Shown here: in pieces, positions 43,268 through 52,834 of the stretch
Layout: every line of letters begins with the position of its first letter
Position numbering within the stretch: position 1 is the first letter of the stretch
DNA from: Clostridium pasteurianum BC1
GTDB lineage: Bacteria > Bacillota > Clostridia > Clostridiales > Clostridiaceae
DNA: 64,000 nt
Reading direction: 5' to 3'
NCBI RefSeq assembly: GCF_000389635.1
Contig: NC_021182.1
Span: forward strand, 1,364,001-1,428,000
Program-made: the position numbers and the translations under genes
The notes under the pieces: generated by a model
The model's input: the letters and a program-made list of their open reading frames with translations, nothing else
Told to the model about the DNA's origin: nothing
The model's database searches: none

Positions 43268-43500
43268 AGCGCCAGAACTTAAGAATGTGCAAGCGTAATC
43301 GATTAGATATTTTCCAGAAATTTAATAAATAAAATTTCTGGAAAATATCTTACTTAAGTTGACGAGGACAAGGAGTATCGAAAATTCGGCGGATACCTTG
43401 CGGTATGGCACTACCGAAAATATTGACAAAACCAAGAAGTAATTTTTGGGACAATATCAATAAGGTGCCTGAAAGCCTTGAAACTAAAAGTTGAAAGGTA
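43268..43500 (+). ncRNA. glmS ribozyme (glucosamine-6-phosphate-activated)
   Basis: The 5' end AGCGCCAGAAC is the conserved cleavage site, with scission expected between A43268 and G43269. A long stem-loop (ATATTTTCCAGAAATTT with its complement, 43310-43352) forms the P1-type extension. The core GTTGACGAGGAC, TATCGAAAATTCGGCGGAT and the downstream AAGGTGCCTGAAAG elements follow, with glmS starting 11 nt later. By known mechanism, GlcN6P triggers self-cleavage and mRNA decay. The remaining upstream bases 43001-43267 are AT-rich leader/promoter. Confidence 0.93.
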
Positions 43501-43511
43501 GGTATAATTTT

Positions 43512-45341
43512 ATGTGTGGAATAGTTGGTTATGTCGGAGAAAAAAATGCGGAATCTATTCTATTAAATGGTTTAAGAAAATTGGAGTACAGAGGGTATGA
43601 CTCAGCGGGAGTAGCAATTATCAATAAGAAAGGTGAAATGAACCTGGCTAAAAGCAAAGGAAGATTGGCAAACTTAGAAGATAAGTTAAAACAAAATCCA
43701 TTAGAGGGCAGTGTGGGTATAGGTCATACAAGATGGGCTACTCATGGAGAACCATCAGATTTAAATTGTCACCCACATACTAATCAAAAAAAGACAATTA
43801 GTGTTGTTCACAATGGTATAATTGAAAATTATCTAGAGCTTAAAGAATATCTTATTTCAAAGGGATATGAATTTTATTCAGAAACTGATACAGAGGTAAT
43901 TCCTAATCTTATTGATTACTATTATAAAGGCAATCTATTAGAAGCAGTTATGGAAGCTACTTCTAAAATTGAAGGAAGCTATGCATTAGGAATTACGTCA
44001 GTTGATGAACCTGGAAAAGTGGTTGCAGTGAGAAAAGATAGTCCTCTTATTGTAGGTATTGGAAAAGGTGAGTATTTCATTGCCTCTGATGTTCCTGCAA
44101 TTTTAAATCATACAAGAGATGTAGTATATTTGAATGATAAAGAATTTGTAGAAATGACAAAGGAAGAAATCAGCTTCTATTCTAAAGAGGGAAAGAAATT
44201 AGAAAAAGATATTCATCATGTAACATGGAATGCTGATGCAGCTGAAAAAGGTGGATTTGAGCATTTCATGATAAAGGAAATTCATGAACAACCAAGAGCA
44301 ATAAGAGATACTATGGCATCAAGAATTATACCAGGAAAACCAATAAGTATAGACAATATTGCCCTAACAAAAGAGCAGATAAAAAATATAGAAAAAATAT
44401 ATATAGTAGCTTGTGGAACTGCATATCATGCAGGTATTATAGGAAAATATGTAATTGAAAAAATGGCAAGAATACCAGTGGAAGTAGATATTGCATCTGA
44501 GTTCAGATATAGAGATCCAATTTTTTCTGATAAAACATTATTAATTGTAATGAGTCAGTCAGGAGAAACTGCAGACACCTTAGCAGCATTAAGGGAAGCA
44601 AAAGCTAAAGGAGTAAGAGTAGTAGCTATTACAAACGTAGTAGGAAGTTCTGTATCAAGAGAAGCTGACGATGTCCTATATACTTGGGCAGGTCCTGAGA
44701 TTGCTGTTGCATCTACAAAAGCTTATACAACTCAGCTTATTACAATGTATATATTAGGATTATTTTTTGCACAAAATAAGAACACAATGACGAGTGCTGA
44801 AATTGAAGATATAAAAAATAGTATGTTAACTTTACCAGAAAAGGCAGAAGAAATATTAAAGCAAAAAGAAGTATTACAAAAGTTTGCTGAAAACACCTAT
44901 ATGCATAAAGATATGTTTTTCCTAGGAAGAGGAATTGATTATGCTGTAGCAATGGAAGGTGCATTAAAAGTAAAGGAAATTTCATATATACACTCAGAAG
45001 CCTATGCAGGTGGAGAATTGAAGCATGGTACAATAGCTTTGATAGAAAAAGGAACTATAGTAATTGCACTTGCTACTCAAAATGATTTGTATGAAAAGAT
45101 GTTAAGTAATGTTAGAGAAGTAACAACAAGAGGTGCTAAGGTACTTGGTTTAACAGTTGAAGGAAATAACAGTATAGAAAAAACTGTGGATTCAGCACTG
45201 TATGTGCCACAGGTAAACAGTGTTTTATTGCCTGTAATTACAGTTATATCATTGCAATTACTAGCATACTATATTGCAGCTGCAAAAGGATGCGATATTG
45301 ACAAGCCTAGGAATTTGGCAAAATCTGTTACGGTGGAATAG
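43512..45341 (+). CDS. glmS: Glutamine--fructose-6-phosphate aminotransferase (isomerising)
   Basis: Makes glucosamine 6-phosphate for cell-wall precursors. 609 residues from the ATG at 43512; the mature enzyme begins with Cys2 (MCGIVGYVG), so the seven-codon upstream extension must be wrong. Glutaminase domain: GLRKLEYRGYDSAG, GHTRWATHG, HNGIIENY. Two SIS isomerase domains: VACGTAYHAG, SQSGETADT, then GRGIDYAVAMEGALKVKEI and the C-terminal KPRNLAKSVTVE. Controlled by the ribozyme in its leader. Confidence 0.97.
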   Translation: MCGIVGYVGEKNAESILLNGLRKLEYRGYDSAGVAIINKKGEMNLAKSKGRLANLEDKLKQNPLEGSVGIGHTRWATHGEPSDLNCHPHTNQKKTISVVHNGIIENYLELKEYLISKGYEFYSETDTEVIPNLIDYYYKGNLLEAVMEATSKIEGSYALGITSVDEPGKVVAVRKDSPLIVGIGKGEYFIASDVPAILNHTRDVVYLNDKEFVEMTKEEISFYSKEGKKLEKDIHHVTWNADAAEKGGFEHFMIKEIHEQPRAIRDTMASRIIPGKPISIDNIALTKEQIKNIEKIYIVACGTAYHAGIIGKYVIEKMARIPVEVDIASEFRYRDPIFSDKTLLIVMSQSGETADTLAALREAKAKGVRVVAITNVVGSSVSREADDVLYTWAGPEIAVASTKAYTTQLITMYILGLFFAQNKNTMTSAEIEDIKNSMLTLPEKAEEILKQKEVLQKFAENTYMHKDMFFLGRGIDYAVAMEGALKVKEISYIHSEAYAGGELKHGTIALIEKGTIVIALATQNDLYEKMLSNVREVTTRGAKVLGLTVEGNNSIEKTVDSALYVPQVNSVLLPVITVISLQLLAYYIAAAKGCDIDKPRNLAKSVTVE

Positions 45342-45629
45342 AGCTTATTAGTATGGGAAATTTTTTGTAGGTATTCTAAAAAAGTCTTTAAGCATCTAAA
45401 AAAGTTTTTAAGTTGATGAATAAGTGGTTATTTTTTTTGAAGGAATTCTTGCAATTTTCATTGTAGTATATGTGGTATACAATCTGGTTTATTCATGAAC
45501 AGAATAAATTGTTGCATGTTGTGAAAAACAATAAAGTTTGTCTATGAATAAAAAAATTCGGGCAACTAATACTAGTAATTGCTATCAAATATGATAGATA
45601 TGTGTTAATATAAAAGCTTATATTAAGAG

Positions 45630-45675
45630 TTAGGAACTTTTAATCTGAAAATGATTAGGGGTTCCTAATTTTTTA
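45630..45675 (+). terminator. Intrinsic terminator downstream of glmS
   Basis: TTAGGAAC (45630-45637) pairs with GTTCCTAA (45661-45668), with an inner TAATC/GATTA stem, followed by TTTTTTATT. It is 290 bp past the glmS stop. Between (45342-45629) I see no gene, only AT-rich sequence. Confidence 0.75.
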
Positions 45676-45776
45676 TTATATTAAAATAGTAGGATTAACA
45701 CTAAAGAAGTAAGGTATTTAATAGTAAAGCAAGGGTATTTTATAATAAACTATTTTTAGTAAATAAAGCATCTAAA

Positions 45777-45884
45777 TTTTGAAGGAAATTAAGTTTATTT
45801 GCAGAATAATGGTATTAAAGGAAGCATTCTAAAAAACTGAAGATAATGTCTATAATGTTAATTTCATAGTTAAACATTTTGAAA
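45777..45884 (+). repeat. ~108-bp direct repeat, left copy
   Basis: The block from TTTTGAAGGAAATTAAG through ATAATGTCTATAATG to AACATTTT recurs at 52026-52130 with clear but imperfect identity (roughly five bases in six). Both copies precede a small membrane-protein gene (126 bp here, about 114 bp there). Confidence 0.85.
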
Positions 45885-46009
45885 AAGTATTTTATATATT
45901 TGATTTATTTTATTAGAAATGGATATGATGTATTTGTAAATTATTGTTTATTACACTAAATAAAGAAACTAATTATTTTGATATATATTTAAGGAGAGAT
46001 TAAGAATTT

Positions 46010-46291
46010 ATGCTTTTTTATATAAAAACTTTAATATTTAGTTATAGCATAATATTTATTGATATTTTATTTTTATTAAAACACTGCGTAATAATACAAG
46101 AAAAAGATAATACAACTCATAAAATAATCCTATCGAAAGATTTAAAGCTGTTATATTATATTTTTTTAATATCAATAATATGGATATTATCTGTCGTTCC
46201 TATATTGAATTTAATAGTTAGTATATTATTATCGATAATAACAATAGTATTTATAGAAACTGAATACTTAGAACTGACAATAAGAAAATAA
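46010..46291 (+). CDS. Small membrane protein, unknown
   Basis: 93 residues with about three hydrophobic helices (7-26, 46-62, 65-83). Short charged loops contain EKDNTTHK and a final ETEYLELTIRK. It has an AAGGAGAG ribosome site 10 nt before ATG. I do not recognise it. It lies downstream of the left copy of the duplicated leader, like the membrane protein at 52244, but the two proteins are not obviously similar. Confidence 0.5.
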   Translation: MLFYIKTLIFSYSIIFIDILFLLKHCVIIQEKDNTTHKIILSKDLKLLYYIFLISIIWILSVVPILNLIVSILLSIITIVFIETEYLELTIRK

Positions 46292-46578
46292 TATTTTAAT
46301 TAGTTACTTATAATATAGTGCAATTGTAGCATCTGTGTGTTATGAAGTGAAAAAGTAACTTCAATAAATTGGTAAAATTTCAGTTTATGATAATGATGTT
46401 TTTTCAGTAGAGTAGGGGTTTCATTAGAGCTAAACAAGGATGGATTTAACACAATAGATTTTAACAAAAGTATTCTATTAATAGTTTAAAATTATATTTT
46501 AATAACATTGCTTGTATTGATAAATAAAGTAAATTCCTGTAAAATTTTATAGAATACAGGCAATTTGTGGAGGATTAT

Positions 46579-47178
46579 ATGTTTTTATCAAATAAAAGTA
46601 CACTAGATTTAGATGAATTAATAAAATCATTTGAGGTTGGTTATAGATCATATATAAGCAAAATAATAGTAGAATCTTTAGGCTCAAAAGAATCATTATT
46701 AGCTGAGCTTAATAAAATAGATATAAATCAAAGTTCACTTGTTAATTCTGGAAAGTACTCGGGAAAATTAAATAAGTTAAGAAAAAACTATATAGATTTA
46801 TATAAATGTATAGATTATTCTTACAATTGTATGATAACTGGTGAAATTGCAGATTCAGATAGTGAAAATAGTAATGTTCTGTATGTATCAGAATTGTTAG
46901 ATATTGTATTCTCTTTACTTAATCCATATTTTAATTGGTTGTGTAGAAATTTTGAAACAAAAGATCAATTTGTATATTTTTCTGAAGTATATAAAAGTGT
47001 AAGAAATGATATTATAGTAATACTATCAAAATTAAAAATAACTTATTGGAGTGAAGAATTAGGGAAGATATTTAGATTGATTAAAGATAATGCTGATTCA
47101 AAAGAATTCTCCAAATTGAGGGAGGAATTTATTAATAATAATCAGTGTTTTGGTGGAAGTGTAATTGAGATAGAATAA
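46579..47178 (+). CDS. Hypothetical protein, helical, unknown
   Basis: 199 residues from the ATG at 46579, set by TGTGGAGG; the GTG at 46567 overlaps that site. It is soluble, acidic and probably all helical, without Cys motifs or a recognised domain. Features are an N-terminal TLDLDELIKSFEVGYRSYI and a central hydrophobic SELLDIVFSLLNPYFNWL. It sits 126 bp before the DUF1016 nuclease gene; a shared role is possible but unproven. The gap 46292-46578 holds no gene. Confidence 0.5.
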   Translation: MFLSNKSTLDLDELIKSFEVGYRSYISKIIVESLGSKESLLAELNKIDINQSSLVNSGKYSGKLNKLRKNYIDLYKCIDYSYNCMITGEIADSDSENSNVLYVSELLDIVFSLLNPYFNWLCRNFETKDQFVYFSEVYKSVRNDIIVILSKLKITYWSEELGKIFRLIKDNADSKEFSKLREEFINNNQCFGGSVIEIE

Positions 47179-47304
47179 ATTTTAAAATGGAAAATTGTTA
47201 GGTCTAATTATGACTTCAATCAAAGAGAAAATATTAAAGAACACTAATAGAATTATTAGGATTAAGTAATAAGGGTAAACGCATATAAAGAAGGTGTTAG
47301 AGAT

Positions 47305-48363
47305 ATGTATGATAAGTTAGTAGATAGTAAAGAAATAAAATTACTTTATAATGATATAGCTGGGTTAATAGATAACACTAAACAAAAAGTTTATAGGTCT
47401 GTTAATACTGAACTTATAAATTTATATTGGAATATTGGGAGAACAATAAAAGAAGATATTATAAAAAAAGAAAGAGCCGATTATGGAAAGAAGATAATAG
47501 ATAATTTAAGCAAAGAGTTAATTGCGAATTATGGTAGAGGATATGGAAGAAGAAATTTGTTTAATATGGTTTCTTTTTATGAAGCTTTTGGGGATTTTGA
47601 AATTGTGCATACACTGTCTGCACAATTGACATGGTCTCATATAAAGGAACTTATATCCTTGGAAGATAATTTAAAAAGAGAGTTTTATGCAACTATGTGC
47701 AATACTGAAAGATGGAGTGTGAGAACTTTAAGAGAACGAATGGGTTCAATGATGTATGAAAGAACAGCTATATCTAAAAAACCAGAAGAAACAATAGCAA
47801 ATGATTTGAAGCTACTTAGAGAAGAAAATAGAATGACACCAGATTTATTTTTTAAGGACCCTTATGTATCGGATTTTTTAGGACTTGAAGATACATATAG
47901 TGAGAAAGATTTAGAAAATGCAATACTTGCAGAGCTTGAAAAATTTATATTGGAAATGGGTTCTGATTTTGCTTTTTTGGGGAGACAAAAAAGAATTACC
48001 ATAGATGATGAAGACTATTATATAGACTTACTATTTTATCATAGGAAAATGAGAAGGCTTGTAGCAGTTGAACTAAAATTAGATAAATTTAAACCAGAAC
48101 ACAAAGGACAGGTAGAACTATATCTAAGGTGGCTAAATAAGCATGAAAGAAACGAAGGGGAAGAAGCACCAATAGGACTAATACTTTGTGCAAAGAAATC
48201 ACAGGAAACAGTAGAACTTTTGGAATTAGATAAAAGTGGAATCCATGTGGCACAATATATAACACAACTTCCTCCTAAAGAAATATTTGAGGAAAAGCTT
48301 CATAAGGCAATAGTAAAGGCAAGATTACAATTGGAGCAAAGAAACAATGATAGTGAAATTTAA
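47305..48363 (+). CDS. DUF1016/YhcG-family protein with PD-(D/E)XK nuclease domain
   Basis: 352 residues. The N-terminal DUF1016 region shows VNTELINLYWNIGRTIKED and GRGYGRRNLFNMVSFYEAF, with SAQLTWSHIKELI. The C-terminal nuclease fold has GSDFAFLGRQKRI, the catalytic Asp in YYIDLLFYHR and the ELK in LVAVELKLDKF, then GQVELYLRWLNKHE. The family is widespread on accessory DNA and is often linked to mobile elements or defence, but its target is not established. It ends with its own terminator; an IS66 remnant and a foreign selO follow. Confidence 0.9.
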   Translation: MYDKLVDSKEIKLLYNDIAGLIDNTKQKVYRSVNTELINLYWNIGRTIKEDIIKKERADYGKKIIDNLSKELIANYGRGYGRRNLFNMVSFYEAFGDFEIVHTLSAQLTWSHIKELISLEDNLKREFYATMCNTERWSVRTLRERMGSMMYERTAISKKPEETIANDLKLLREENRMTPDLFFKDPYVSDFLGLEDTYSEKDLENAILAELEKFILEMGSDFAFLGRQKRITIDDEDYYIDLLFYHRKMRRLVAVELKLDKFKPEHKGQVELYLRWLNKHERNEGEEAPIGLILCAKKSQETVELLELDKSGIHVAQYITQLPPKEIFEEKLHKAIVKARLQLEQRNNDSEI

Positions 48364-48437
48364 ATTAAAAACTATCTTAATCCTTAAATCTACTTTGTAA
48401 AGTAAGTGGTAAACTACTGGGTGTAGGGACAAAATAA

Positions 48438-48468
48438 ACGACCATTCCTTAGAGTGGTCGTAATTTTT
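48438..48468 (+). terminator. Intrinsic terminator of the DUF1016 gene
   Basis: ACGACCATTC (48438-48447) pairs with GAGTGGTCGT (48452-48461, one G-T pair), followed by AATTTTTAT. Confidence 0.8.
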
Positions 48469-48469
48469 A

Positions 48470-48943
48470 TTACTTATACTTTTTACAGGAAGATTTAACC
48501 CATGGATCTCAAGGTAGGTATTCTTGTAAAAATTCAGGATGTGCTTCGAATTGGACACCGGGTAGATTTTTAAACAAAAATTCAAGGTAACTATATGCTT
48601 CCAATCCATTAGCTTTTGCTGTTTCAATTATACCTATAGACTGCTGCACTGGCTTCAGCTCCTTTAGGACTTCCGGAAAACAACCAATTTTTTCTTCCAA
48701 GAGTGAAGGGTCTTATACTATTTTCAGATAAGTTATTAGAAATAGCGCAGTTGCCGTCCAGCAAATAGTTCATAAAGCCTTCTTTATTATTCACTGCGTA
48801 ATCTACAGCCCTTCCTAGCTTTGACTTAGGAAGATAACTATGTTTTATAGAATCGATCCACGCCCAAAAGGCATCTAGAATCGGCTTTTCTGTTTCAAGA
48901 CGCCTATTTTTTCGCTCATCCGGCGTACCATTGAATATTTATC
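48470..48943 (-). pseudogene. IS66-family transposase remnant (C-terminal part)
   Basis: Read on the minus strand, the frame gives RRLETEKPILDAFWAWID, KLGRAVDYAVNNKEGFMNYL, then CAISNNLSENSIRPFTLGRKNW and GSPKGAEASAAVY, the end of the IS66 TnpC catalytic domain. One extra G near 48635 shifts the frame, after which IIETAKANGLEAYSYLEFL and LPGVQFEAHPEF follow. A TGA replaces the Trp of the usual LPW near 48515. Everything upstream of about 48943 is missing. Dead remnant of an insertion sequence. Confidence 0.88.
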
Positions 48944-48992
48944 AAGACTTATTATAAATATTATAATAAAATGCTTTCAAAATGTTGTTTTT

Positions 48993-49080
48993 GTTCAAAC
49001 TTTATTTTAAAAACCAATTTTGACACTAACGATTTTAATTCATTTATTAAGTATACTTTAATCAAACTTTATTACAAATC
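48993..49080. repeat. Repeated CAAACTTTATT motifs left of selO
   Basis: GTTCAAACTTTATTTTAAA (48993-49011) and AATCAAACTTTATTACAAAT (49060-49079) are two variants of a motif that recurs three times at 51767-51908 on the other side of selO. Confidence 0.45.
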
Positions 49081-49116
49081 CACAGTATATGGAAACATAT
49101 TTTAAGGGAATATGTG

Positions 49117-49126
49117 CCCCGCGGGG
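49117..49126. other. GC palindrome CCCCGCGGGG in AT-rich DNA
   Basis: A perfect 10-bp G/C palindrome, flanked by TATGTG and TCATAC, that stands out in a very AT-rich gap between the IS66 remnant and selO. Role unknown; it could be a protein site. No gene is seen in 48944-49518. Confidence 0.4.
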
Positions 49127-49181
49127 TCATACTTAAGCGTAAAAACCTTAGTGTGTGGAATTAAAATATATTGTAAATGCA

Positions 49182-49221
49182 CCGGTTGAGATGAATTTTA
49201 CCTTGACCGGGTTTTATTTTT
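49182..49221 (+). terminator. Terminator-like hairpin upstream of selO
   Basis: CCGGTTGAG (49182-49190) pairs with CTTGACCGG (49202-49210, two G-T pairs), followed by GTTTTATTTTT. No gene directly precedes it, so it may be an orphan or belong to the decayed mobile DNA. Confidence 0.6.
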
Positions 49222-49518
49222 AAGTATATTTTATTTGAAGTGGAGTGGATAAAAGTCTATTTGCTAAAGCATTGAAATAGCTTTATTAGACATGCCTGCA
49301 GGGCAAAGAATTATCAGTACATACCTAAAAAATATTTAAAGGGCGCATCTTTGTGTGAAAAGGGTATAATAAATTGGCAGAAGCAGACACTAAAAGGGGT
49401 TGCGTTGTGTTGATATAGAAAGTATATAACTAAAAATATCATAGAATACCTATGACTTTTGTTTTATGTAAAAGAAAAAGCTAGGATATAAAAAGATAGA
49501 AGAAGAAAAGGAGATACG

Positions 49519-50994
49519 ATGCCAGAGATAAAAAAAATAATAGAAACAGGATGGAATTTAGACAACAGTTATGCTCGTCTGCCGAAATCATTTTTTACCA
49601 GCCTCAACCCAACCCCTGTACGCTCACCGAAGTTGATCATTCTCAATTATCCGTTGGCAACATCCTTAGGGTTGAACGTCCAGGCGCTGCAAAGCAATGA
49701 TGGCGTAGCGGTGCTTGCTGGCAACCAGATTCCCGAAGGCGCTTTGCCTCTTGCTCAAGCTTACGCAGGGCATCAATTCGGGCATTTTACCATGTTAGGG
49801 GACGGCCGGGCTCTGCTGCTCGGCGAACAGGTTACTCCCAAAGGTGAGCGGATTGATATTCAGCTCAAAGGTTCAGGTAAAACGCAATATTCCCGCGGAG
49901 GCGATGGTCGAGCGGCACTTGGACCAATGCTTCGTGAATACATCATCAGCGAAGCAATGCATAGGCTTGATATTCCTACCGCCCGCAGCCTAGCGGTGGT
50001 GACAACCGGTGAGTCAGTAATCCGAGAAACCGAGCAGTTTGGTGCAATTCTTACCCGCGTGGCTGCCAGTCATCTGCGTGTGGGCACCTTTCAATACGTT
50101 TCAAAATGGGGCACTGTTGAGGAGCTTCGGGCCCTGGCTGATTACACATTGCAGAGACATTTCCCAGAAGTTGACGCTGATGAGAACCGCTATCTTTTCC
50201 TGCTTCAGGAAGTGATCAAGCGTCAGGCCATGCTTATTGCTAAATGGCAGCTGGTTGGCTTTATTCACGGGGTAATGAATACCGACAACATGACCCTTAG
50301 TGGAGAAACCATTGATTATGGCCCTTGCGCATTCATGGATGCCTATGACCCGGCAACGGTATTCAGTTCCATTGACATTCATGGCCGCTATGCCTATGGC
50401 AATCAGCCGCATATTGCCGAGTGGAATCTGGCGAGATTTGCTGAAACCATATTGCCGCTACTGCATGACAACCAGGTGCAGGCTGTCAAACTGGCCCAGG
50501 ATGCGATTTCAGATTTTACTGAGTTGTATCACAGTAATTGGCTGGCAGGGATGAGAGGAAAACTGGGAATTTTTAACGAAGAGCTGCAGGATGAAACCCT
50601 TATTGAAGGCCTCCTCAGCATGATGCAGAATTATGGTGCGGACTATACCAATACCTTCCGCGCATTAACTTTTGATAAGTGGTCGGATACGGTGCTGTTT
50701 GGCACCAGGTCATTTGCTCAGTGGCATGAGCTGTGGCAGGCGAGACTAGGCAGGCAGCAGGAACCAAAAATCTCCTCCCATCAGTTGATGCAAAGCAGCA
50801 ATCCTGCACTAATCCCTCGCAACCACCGGGTAGAAGAGGCACTAGAAGCCGCGGTGAAACATGGAGACTACAGCGTGATGGAGAGGCTTCTTGATGTTCT
50901 TTCGTGCCCCTACGCGCACTCTCCTGAACAGGCTGATTACTCCAAACTGTCTGCGAAATCAAAGCGTCCTTACCGAACCTTTTGCGGTACTTGA
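49519..50994 (+). CDS. selO: SelO/YdiU-family protein adenylyltransferase (pseudokinase)
   Basis: SelO transfers AMP from ATP to Ser, Thr or Tyr of proteins, linked to redox stress in other bacteria (family knowledge). 491 residues, full length. [43 protein letters not shown], the active-site region [27 protein letters not shown] and the end YRTFCGT with the conserved Cys (selenocysteine in some relatives) are present. Composition is striking: about half G+C by eye against roughly 30 percent around it, with codons such as CTG, GGC and GCG. This points to acquisition from another lineage. It has AAAGGAGAT as ribosome site and its own terminator, and sits between an IS66 remnant and a yrdB-like gene. 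Confidence 0.95.
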   Translation: MPEIKKIIETGWNLDNSYARLPKSFFTSLNPTPVRSPKLIILNYPLATSLGLNVQALQSNDGVAVLAGNQIPEGALPLAQAYAGHQFGHFTMLGDGRALLLGEQVTPKGERIDIQLKGSGKTQYSRGGDGRAALGPMLREYIISEAMHRLDIPTARSLAVVTTGESVIRETEQFGAILTRVAASHLRVGTFQYVSKWGTVEELRALADYTLQRHFPEVDADENRYLFLLQEVIKRQAMLIAKWQLVGFIHGVMNTDNMTLSGETIDYGPCAFMDAYDPATVFSSIDIHGRYAYGNQPHIAEWNLARFAETILPLLHDNQVQAVKLAQDAISDFTELYHSNWLAGMRGKLGIFNEELQDETLIEGLLSMMQNYGADYTNTFRALTFDKWSDTVLFGTRSFAQWHELWQARLGRQQEPKISSHQLMQSSNPALIPRNHRVEEALEAAVKHGDYSVMERLLDVLSCPYAHSPEQADYSKLSAKSKRPYRTFCGT

Positions 50995-51055
50995 TATAGA
51001 AGCATTAGGCTAGCTAACTGATGTAAAGTGAAAATTAAAAATAACTGTTATATGA

Positions 51056-51082
51056 AAAAGGGCATATTTAATAGCCCTTTTT
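51056..51082 (+). terminator. Intrinsic terminator of selO
   Basis: AAAAAGGGC (51055-51063) pairs with GCCCTTTTT (51074-51082) with a 10-nt loop; it works on both strands. Confidence 0.85.
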
Positions 51083-51153
51083 CTATTCCGTATATTTTTC
51101 AAAGGGTTATCTAAAATGTTTGATAAAGTCGTTTCTCAGAAACACAAAATTTG

Positions 51154-51504
51154 TTATTTTTTTATAAGCGTTTGTCCCAATGTATAAACTAATATGTAAT
51201 GAATACTTGAAATTACAATCATTATTATTGATAATGTTCGATGTCCAGAAACATTTAATGCTATAACGGCTATTGCACAAATGAATAACTCTTGAACTAA
51301 ACGAAATAACTCAGGATTAGGAACTATCTTACGAAAATCAAAAAAACCCCAAAATGTAAACACTAATATCGGTGCAAATATACAAAACAAAATCTTTTGA
51401 GTTGTACGATTGCCAATCCAGTATCCCCATAGTGCAAATGCGGCAATTATACCGAACTCCATAATACCCCTTAGAATAATATTTATCCAAATCAAGATAG
51501 CCAT
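51154..51504 (-). CDS. YrdB/DUF2568-family membrane protein
   Basis: 116 residues, four membrane helices (about 8-27, 36-54, 66-84, 90-110). LRGIMEFGIIAAFALWGYW matches the start of DUF2568 proteins. The function of the family is unknown. Convergent with selO. It has a GAGGAGG ribosome site. Its composition is like the host, unlike selO. Confidence 0.75.
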   Translation of the reverse strand: MAILIWINIILRGIMEFGIIAAFALWGYWIGNRTTQKILFCIFAPILVFTFWGFFDFRKIVPNPELFRLVQELFICAIAVIALNVSGHRTLSIIMIVISSIHYILVYTLGQTLIKK

Positions 51505-51766
51505 TTTGCGAAGCCTCCTCTATACATAAATGAACCAACTCTTATGCTATCCTCTTCTATGATTTTTTCTCCTTTTAGTGTCTCCCTGCTACTGCGCAAT
51601 AATTTACAATTTTGACTTAATCTATATAGAAAGTATACCATATTACTCTATATAATCCATTATTAAAGATAAAATATATTATAGATTTATTTTACAAATA
51701 CCGTATTATTCAATTTTCAAAGTACAATTTTATCTACCTATCTAATTCGGGATATATTCAGTTTTT

Positions 51767-51908
51767 GAACAAACTTTTTTACAAAAGTATTATATTGTTG
51801 CTCCTAGCACAATGGAATTTTAATCAAACTTTATTTGAAAAGTTATTTATTAGATTTATGAATTTAAGGCACCTTTAATCATTATTTTGTTCAATCTTTT
51901 TTACAAGG
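51767..51908. repeat. Repeated CAAACTTTATT motifs right of selO
   Basis: Variants at 51767-51787 (GAACAAACTTTTTTACAAAAG starts here), 51822-51840 (AATCAAACTTTATTTGAAA) and 51889-51908 (GTTCAATCTTTTTTACAAGG), 54-67 bp apart, matching the motifs at 48993-49080. The rest of 51505-52243 holds no gene apart from the duplicated leader at 52026-52130. Confidence 0.45.
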
Positions 51909-52025
51909 CTACATTTGATTGATAAAGTTATATTCATAAATATTTAATATGGTAAGCTTTATCATATTATTGTAAATATAAAAATAAAGAAAAGAGCAAT
52001 GGATGGGGATTAGTAAAAATTCTAC

Positions 52026-52130
52026 TTTTGAAGGAAATTAAGTTTATTTGTAGAATAATGGTATTAAGGAAAGTGTTTTAAAGAATTGAATATAATGTCT
52101 ATAATGGGAACTTCAAAGTTGAACATTTTA
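52026..52130 (+). repeat. ~105-bp direct repeat, right copy
   Basis: Right partner of 45777-45884: TTTTGAAGGAAATTAAG, TTTATTTG-AGAATAATGG, ATAATGTCTATAATG and GAACATTTT recur in order with scattered differences. Together the pair brackets about 6.2 kb of accessory genes. Confidence 0.85.
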
Positions 52131-52243
52131 TAATGATATAGAATACCTTGTGAAATTAAGAATTAATTAACTTATTGAAGAATATAAATATACTATTAGG
52201 TGATTTACTTTTCTAGTTTACGCTATACATTACAGGATTTTCT

Positions 52244-52558
52244 TTGGGGAAATTTGACTTAGTTGAAAGTCTTGGTATTCTGAGTGTTGACACTGTTTGG
52301 TGTATAATCTTTGTGGTTTGTTCTATATTATTTTTATTAAAAGAAAAACAAGGGAAATATATATTATCAATATTTCTCATAGATTGGGCTATAATTCAAT
52401 ATACTTCACATTGGAATTATACAATCTTTGGTGCAACTGAAAGAAAATTAAAAGGTTATAATGAATATTTTGCTAATACATATAATATAATTCTACATAT
52501 ATTAATAATCTCATTGCTTATTTTAATAATGGTTATATATTTCAAAAAAGAAACATAA
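52244..52558 (+). CDS. Small membrane protein, unknown
   Basis: 104 residues from a TTG at 52244, preceded by a weak CAGGA site, so the start is uncertain. About three hydrophobic helices (17-32, 39-55, 79-97), with a polar loop NYTIFGATERKLKGYNEYFAN. I do not recognise it. It is preceded by the right copy of the duplicated leader sequence and followed at 276 bp by the L,D-transpeptidase gene. Confidence 0.45.
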   Translation: MGKFDLVESLGILSVDTVWCIIFVVCSILFLLKEKQGKYILSIFLIDWAIIQYTSHWNYTIFGATERKLKGYNEYFANTYNIILHILIISLLILIMVIYFKKET

Positions 52559-52834
52559 AAGCTTCTAAATAGTAAAAGAAAAATTCTTTAGTTAGTATTA
52601 ATGAGTATGATCTGTATAGACAATTACTGAACAATATTATTAACGGTTGTACTAATTATGGTTTTAGAGTTGTACAACCTCGTAATAAATTTTACAGAAC
52701 TAAATTTATAAACTTGAATAATAAATCTAAAAGGATTTTTTCTTAGTTAATAAAAAATACATATGGTAGTAATATTTAGAAAAGGTGGTGCGGAAAACAA
52801 CTATAAAAGACTGGGGTATGAAGGGGAGTATACT

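Noticed and set aside
48325-48627. 100-codon minus-strand frame overlapping the DUF1016 gene end and the IS66 remnant
   Set aside because: It crosses a terminator and a decayed transposase in a wrong frame.
50615-50962. Antisense frame of 115 codons inside selO
   Set aside because: GC-rich genes produce long antisense frames; selO on the plus strand carries all family motifs.
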